The translations under genes and the position numbers were made by a program. Positions 14,313 through 14,657 of a DNA stretch of 14,657 nucleotides are shown in pieces. This stretch comes from an uncultured Oscillospiraceae bacterium (GTDB lineage Bacteria; Bacillota; Clostridia; Oscillospirales; Oscillospiraceae). Location: assembly GCA_900752305.1 (NCBI GenBank), contig CAADUV010000300.1, positions 1-14,657 on the forward strand. Direction: 5' to 3'. Every line of letters begins with the position of its first letter. The stretch's first letter is position 1. The notes beneath the pieces were generated by a model that saw only the letters and a program-made list of their open reading frames with translations, had not been told where the DNA came from and searched no databases.

Positions 14313-14657
14313 TCAAACGATGTCGCCATCGTCAAAGGGATCGCCGCATTCCGGGCAGAACTTGGGGGGCTTGGTGGGGTCGGCAGGCTCCCAGCCGCAC
14401 TTGTCGCACTTGTACTGAGGCACGCCCGCCGGCTTCTTCGTGCCGCATTCTGCACAGAACTTGCCCTTGTTGGATGCGCCGCAGGTGGGACAAGTCCAAG
14501 CGCCCTCGGCAGACGCCTTGGGCGGCTCCGGCTTCTTGGCGCCGCATTCCGGGCAGAATTTGCCGGTAGCCACATTGCCGCAGGCGCAGGTCCAGCTGTC
14601 GCCGGCAGGAGCGGCGGGCTGTGCCGGTGCAGCAGGTGCAGCAGGTGCCGGCTGTGC
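14313..14657 (-). CDS. C-terminal part of a probable SPFH-domain protein with zinc ribbons (YdjI-like; partial)
   Basis: The frame is open from the right window edge to a TGA at 14313-14315, giving 114 residues. They start with an Ala/Pro/Gln-rich low-complexity linker (about 19 residues). Three short zinc ribbons follow: CACG with CPECG, CPTCG with CAECG, and CDKCG with CPECG. The acidic end is DPFDDGDIV. No SPFH domain is inside the window. The call rests on this tail, common in bacterial SPFH ('virion core') proteins such as B. subtilis YdjI, and on the YdjG- and YdjH-like genes downstream. SPFH proteins form membrane-associated oligomers. An alternative is another zinc-ribbon scaffold protein. 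An in-frame GTG at 14573 is internal, since the ribbon continues upstream of it. Confidence 0.7.
   Translation of the reverse strand, partial: AQPAPAAPAAPAQPAAPAGDSWTCACGNVATGKFCPECGAKKPEPPKASAEGAWTCPTCGASNKGKFCAECGTKKPAGVPQYKCDKCGWEPADPTKPPKFCPECGDPFDDGDIV

Overview
This window looks like chromosomal DNA from a fairly GC-rich (about 55-60 % by eye) anaerobic Firmicute, most likely an Oscillospiraceae/Ruminococcaceae-type Clostridia. The signs are a Trp-specific T-box leader, a clostridial-type trpEGDCFB operon, an EFR1-type flavodoxin/ferredoxin, a PurF paralogue beginning MGGFFG, an SPFH / zinc-ribbon / TPM gene cluster, and a palindromic interspersed repeat of a kind common in gut Clostridia. 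This assignment is an inference from gene content; no rRNA or species marker is present.

Layout. (1) Positions 1-5244, minus strand: trpE, trpG, trpD, trpC, trpF and trpB in transcription order. Four of the five junctions are stop/start overlaps and the other gap is 3 nt; trpB runs off the left edge. Together these genes convert chorismate to tryptophan, apart from the trpA subunit, which is probably just outside. (2) Positions 5245-5742: the trp control region. It has a near-consensus sigma-A promoter, a T-box leader with a UGG specifier codon, an antiterminator and its competing terminator. A second, perfect 12-bp hairpin plus U-tract lies between the switch and trpE. The terminator of the next gene is also here. 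(3) Positions 5743-7590, minus strand: a membrane-anchored VanY/M15B carboxypeptidase with its own promoter, and a metallo-beta-lactamase-fold protein with one altered metal ligand. (4) Positions 7749-9817, plus strand: a divergent three-gene operon of a peptide-deformylase-like protein with altered catalytic motifs, an EFR1 flavodoxin/ferredoxin and a duplicated EamA transporter, ended by a bidirectional UUCG-loop terminator. (5) Positions 9895-10056: a MITE-like palindromic repeat. (6) Positions 10101-11528, minus strand: a PurF paralogue that keeps the PRPP motif and iron-sulfur cysteines but has lost the glutaminase nucleophile. (7) Positions 11711-14657, minus strand: an SPFH-type protein (C-terminal zinc-ribbon part only), a double zinc-ribbon tail-anchored protein and a double-TPM secreted/membrane protein. 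This resembles the YdjI/YdjG/YdjH envelope-stress module of Bacillus subtilis.

No phage, CRISPR array, transposase, tRNA or rRNA was seen. The points most worth a second look are the extra terminator and possible second antiterminator in the trp leader, and the cluster of enzyme-fold proteins (PDF-like, PurF-like, MBL) whose normally invariant catalytic or metal-binding residues are changed.
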